A stretch of DNA of 16,270 nt, from NCBI GenBank assembly GCA_035542775.1, contig DATKKX010000490.1:1-16270 (forward strand). The letters run 5' to 3'. The translations under genes were made by a program, and so were the position numbers. The notes below the pieces were generated by a model, which did not search any database, had not been told where the DNA came from, and saw only the letters and a program-made list of their open reading frames with translations. Below, piece after piece: positions 13,787 through 16,270 of the stretch. The DNA is from DATKKX01 sp035542775 (GTDB lineage: Bacteria > Planctomycetota > Phycisphaerae > UBA1845 > UTPLA1). Every line of letters begins with the position of its first letter. Within the stretch, counting starts at the first letter, position 1.

Positions 13787-14536
13787 GTGAAGCGAGCCGA
13801 TTTCCTCTTATTGGTTGCGGTGTTGGTGCTGACGTTGTCGGTGCGCGCGTGGGCTTCGCCGGCGGACCTGCTGCGCGACGATGGTGTGGTTTTCGATCAG
13901 CAGCCGACTCGGTATGGCGGCCCCTTGGCGGACACGCTGGCTCTGGATGAGTTCGGGTTCGAGAGGTGGCAGCGGGTGGCGGACAATGTCCGCTTGGCCG
14001 AGGCGGCGACGATCCGCCGCATTTCATGGTTCGGCTTTTACGGTGGCGACGATGAGTATTCCGACAACGATCCGCCTGAGGGTGACGAGACGATGCGGGT
14101 TCGCTTTTATGCCGCGAGGCCGGATGACGGTCTGCCCGGCGAGGTCCTGCTTGAGCAGAGCTTCCTGAACCTGCCGCGGACGTTCACCGGCCATGTCATC
14201 GGTGTCGGCATGCTGCCCAGGGAGTACCTCTTCGAGGCGGATCTGAGTACGCCGATCCTGCTGAGTGCGAACACCCTGTACTGGTTGGAGGTTGTCCAAC
14301 TTGGGGATGTGGGCAGCATATTTCGTTGGGAGGAGGGAGCCGGCAGGGTTAGCGGCTGTGCCTTCATCAACGACTACACACCGAGTTGGACGTTCGTGTG
14401 GGACGGTCTCGCGTTCGAGCTTTCAACTGTTCCCGAGCCGACGAACATCGTGGTGCTGACCTGCGGGGGGCTGCTCGCGCGAAGCTGGCTCGGAGGAAGG
14501 AGGAGCCGGGGGTTACGACAGAATGGACCGCTGTAG
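13787..14536 (+). CDS. Secreted PEP-CTERM-type protein, function unknown
   Basis: A 249-residue exported protein. It begins with GTG after a strong purine-rich ribosome site (GGAGGGAGGG) and has a signal peptide, MKRADFLLLVAVLVLTLSVRAWA. The middle, about 190 residues, is acidic and beta-rich: RRISWFGFYGGDD, MRVRFYAARPDDGLPGEVLL, NTLYWLEVVQ. This resembles extracellular domains of unknown function common in planctomycete secreted proteins. The C-terminus has V215-P-E-P218 followed by a hydrophobic stretch (TNIVVLTCGGLLA) and an arginine-rich end (GGRRSRGLR), the three-part PEP-CTERM sorting signal thought to be processed by an exosortase. The hydrophobic part is short and contains WLGG, so the signal is somewhat atypical. 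No exosortase gene is in the window. Confidence 0.8.
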   Translation: MKRADFLLLVAVLVLTLSVRAWASPADLLRDDGVVFDQQPTRYGGPLADTLALDEFGFERWQRVADNVRLAEAATIRRISWFGFYGGDDEYSDNDPPEGDETMRVRFYAARPDDGLPGEVLLEQSFLNLPRTFTGHVIGVGMLPREYLFEADLSTPILLSANTLYWLEVVQLGDVGSIFRWEEGAGRVSGCAFINDYTPSWTFVWDGLAFELSTVPEPTNIVVLTCGGLLARSWLGGRRSRGLRQNGPL

Positions 14537-14610
14537 CGTCACAATCATCTGCAGCATCTGAACCGCGTGTGCGGTAACGTGCTTCTGCTCAAATCTGACC
14601 TGTTGTGAAA

Positions 14611-14618
14611 AAAAGGAG
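14611..14618 (+). promoter_or_regulatory. Strong ribosome binding site before the dockerin-type gene
   Basis: AAAAGGAG, 6 nt before the ATG at 14625, fixes the start of a long open frame. The 88-nt gap before the gene also has a small palindrome, ACCGC-GTGT-GCGGT (14562-14575), without a T tract. Confidence 0.7.
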
Positions 14619-14624
14619 CCGACG

Positions 14625-16270
14625 ATGCCTCCTACAGAATCAATTGGATACCCTCGTGCTCAGCTCATTAGTTATCGGGCTACACTCCTCATGGCGATTT
14701 TGAGCGCCGTTGCTCTGGTTCCAGTCCGTGCCGATGGGTCTCCGCCAACCTCTCCGGTCGAGGAGCAAGTCGCCTCCGACGGCTGCCACAGCAGCGTGGC
14801 CATGACGGCGGAGGGTGACTTCCTCGTAGCTTGGCGGGGCGGCTACTACGACTATGGTATCGACGATTGCCCAGCTACCGACATCCTCGTGCAGACCTTC
14901 CACGACGACGGCAGCGCGCTGGGTGACGTTGGCAATCTCGTTACCCAGGAGCCAAGCGCTGGCACGCATCACTTCCCGTCGGCGGCGTGCAGCCGGGCCG
15001 GCGCCGTTCGTGTGGCGTGGTGGGCGAAGGGATGCACGATCGGTGAGTACTCGCCGGTAACAGTCCTGCGTTGGACCAATTTCGACTTTTACGACCCCAA
15101 CAGCATCGCGCCGCAGTCAGTGACCGCCGGTAACAGCGACTACTATCCATCCGCGGCGATATCGGATGCCGGTCCTGGCGCCATGAGTTGGGCGAGGCTG
15201 GGACCCGGGGACCCGAACACCTATTCCGGACTGGTGTGGACGTTCGACAGCATAAACTCCGCCGCCAGCATACGCGAGTGCCCAGTGGAGTGCGCGGCGC
15301 GTCTGTGGCAGTGGCGACCATGCATGTCGATGCGCAACTCAGACGGCTACTTTGCGGTGGTGTGGCAGGACGAGGAGATTGACTGGGAGTACCCACCGTT
15401 CAACATTGCGATCCGCGTGTACGACGCCGACGGCAATATCGTGGCGAGGCGCGAGGGGCCGGATTTGCATGACCCGAACCAGTGGGTCAACGACCCCGTG
15501 GCTGAGGATCCCAACAACCCGAACCCCGGAGACCCGAACAATCCCTACAATCTGTACCTCCACACGTCTCAGGAGTCGCCGGCAGTAAGCTTCGTAGGCG
15601 ACGACATCGTCGTATGCTGGATTGGTCCGGAACTCGCTGCCTGCGAGGAATCGGGTGTTCGGCACATCTATGCGCGACGCTTCAAGTTCGACAACCTCCT
15701 TGACCCTAACGTGCCGGAGCTGCGGGACCCCATTCCGATCCAGAACGAGGGTCGGGCCGGCATGTTCATCGTAGATTCCGCAGCTGGCTACGATTTGTTG
15801 ACCGCTCAAGCCCATCCCACGGTTTCACTGCGCATGCGGGCGAACGAGGAGGACCGCTCTCCATGCTACGGGTGCTTCGTGGTGGCGTGGAACGCGAACA
15901 TGCAGGCGTCTCCCCAACGGCACGAGATCCACGCGCAGTATTTTGACTCGACGACACGGCCGCTGGGCACTGAGTTCCGAGTAAATCGGGCGGACGGTGA
16001 GGATGGGTATGCTTGGCTCGGTCGCAGTGGACAGCATGCGGTCGTCTTCGGCGAACAACTTCAGGTCGTCGCAACATGGACGGAGAGCGCCGATTCCGAG
16101 CCGCAAGGCGCCTATTTCACACTGCTTCCACCAAACCACTGGGAGTCCACCGTTTCAAGCTGGCCGTGCTACCAGCCGGGGGACGTAAACGGCGACTGCC
16201 ACGTCAACGGCCTCGATATCCAGTGGTTCATCGAGCTCCTGCTTGCCGACGACCAGAAGTGCCGGCCGTT
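14625..16270 (+). CDS. Secreted protein ending in a dockerin type I motif, runs off right edge
   Basis: The plus-strand frame stays open from ATG 14625 to the window end (548 codons). An N-terminal signal peptide follows a short leader (ATLLMAILSAVALVPVRADG, cut near residue 37). The long middle has repeated beta-strand units with V-A/V-W motifs (FLVAWRGG, VRVAWWAKG, FAVVWQDEE, IVVCWIGPE, FVVAWNANM), which suggests a beta-propeller-like repeat domain of the kind seen in planctomycete secreted proteins. A Pro/Asn linker (DPNNPNPGDPNNPYN) interrupts it. At the right edge lies a calcium-binding loop, D520-V-N-G-D524-C-H-V-N-G-L-D531, then IQWFIELLLA, the form of a dockerin type I repeat. In planctomycetes such C-terminal dockerins are common and probably anchor or stabilise surface proteins rather than build cellulosomes. 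The second half of the dockerin is outside the window. The catalytic or binding role is unknown. Confidence 0.85.
   Translation, partial: MPPTESIGYPRAQLISYRATLLMAILSAVALVPVRADGSPPTSPVEEQVASDGCHSSVAMTAEGDFLVAWRGGYYDYGIDDCPATDILVQTFHDDGSALGDVGNLVTQEPSAGTHHFPSAACSRAGAVRVAWWAKGCTIGEYSPVTVLRWTNFDFYDPNSIAPQSVTAGNSDYYPSAAISDAGPGAMSWARLGPGDPNTYSGLVWTFDSINSAASIRECPVECAARLWQWRPCMSMRNSDGYFAVVWQDEEIDWEYPPFNIAIRVYDADGNIVARREGPDLHDPNQWVNDPVAEDPNNPNPGDPNNPYNLYLHTSQESPAVSFVGDDIVVCWIGPELAACEESGVRHIYARRFKFDNLLDPNVPELRDPIPIQNEGRAGMFIVDSAAGYDLLTAQAHPTVSLRMRANEEDRSPCYGCFVVAWNANMQASPQRHEIHAQYFDSTTRPLGTEFRVNRADGEDGYAWLGRSGQHAVVFGEQLQVVATWTESADSEPQGAYFTLLPPNHWESTVSSWPCYQPGDVNGDCHVNGLDIQWFIELLLADDQKCRP

Noticed and set aside
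13437..14027. Minus-strand open frame of 196 codons opposite the PEP-CTERM gene
   Set aside because: The translation is Pro/Arg/Ser-rich with no domain, overlaps the start of a gene with signal peptide and ribosome site, and is typical of antisense frames in GC-rich DNA.

Overview
The window looks like a contig from a GC-rich member of the Planctomycetota, probably Phycisphaerae-like. This rests on a secreted protein with a C-terminal PEP-CTERM-type tail, a secreted protein running into a dockerin type I calcium loop, and three loci (one decayed) carrying the C-x2-C-x-Y-x-L-[RK]-G ... C-P-E-C-G zinc ribbon on membrane proteins. No taxonomic marker gene is present, so this placement is an inference.

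Layout. 1-2648 (minus strand): a formiminotransferase-cyclodeaminase (ftcD, running off the left edge), a cluster of short hairpins, a GNAT acetyltransferase and a queuosine-precursor transporter (yhhQ). 2649-4619 (plus): a divergent promoter region, a zinc-ribbon membrane protein and a kynurenine-formamidase-type hydrolase (kynB). 4653-5566: a REP-associated tyrosine transposase (RAYT) bracketed by eight REP-type palindromes, each next to a GTAG-like tetranucleotide. 5605-7374 (minus): an atypical SDR and a second zinc-ribbon membrane protein, probably one operon. 7462-9421: a secreted GH28-type beta-helix glycosidase flanked by two diverged copies of a 211-nt intergenic sequence. 9465-10445: a decayed zone with a broken zinc-ribbon protein and the 3' end of an IS4-type transposase. 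10514-10996: a conserved-looking protein of unknown function. 11154-13278 (minus): lutB and lutC, overlapping. 13393-13440: a possible 15-residue peptide. 13787-16270 (plus): the PEP-CTERM protein and the dockerin-type secreted protein, which runs off the right edge.

How the genes work together. The catabolic genes (histidine via ftcD, tryptophan via kynB, lactate via lutBC, pectin-like polysaccharide via GH28) fit a heterotroph living on polymers and amino acids, but they lie in separate units and do not form one pathway. The most interesting features are the RAYT/REP locus, where the GTAG mark of a REP supplies the transposase's own stop codon and REP stems show a paired substitution, and the duplicated 211-nt element around the GH28 gene. 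Also notable are the Tyr at the predicted catalytic His of FtcD, the SDR without its Tyr/Lys pair, and a heptanucleotide repeat inside lutB. All alignments and counts were done by eye.
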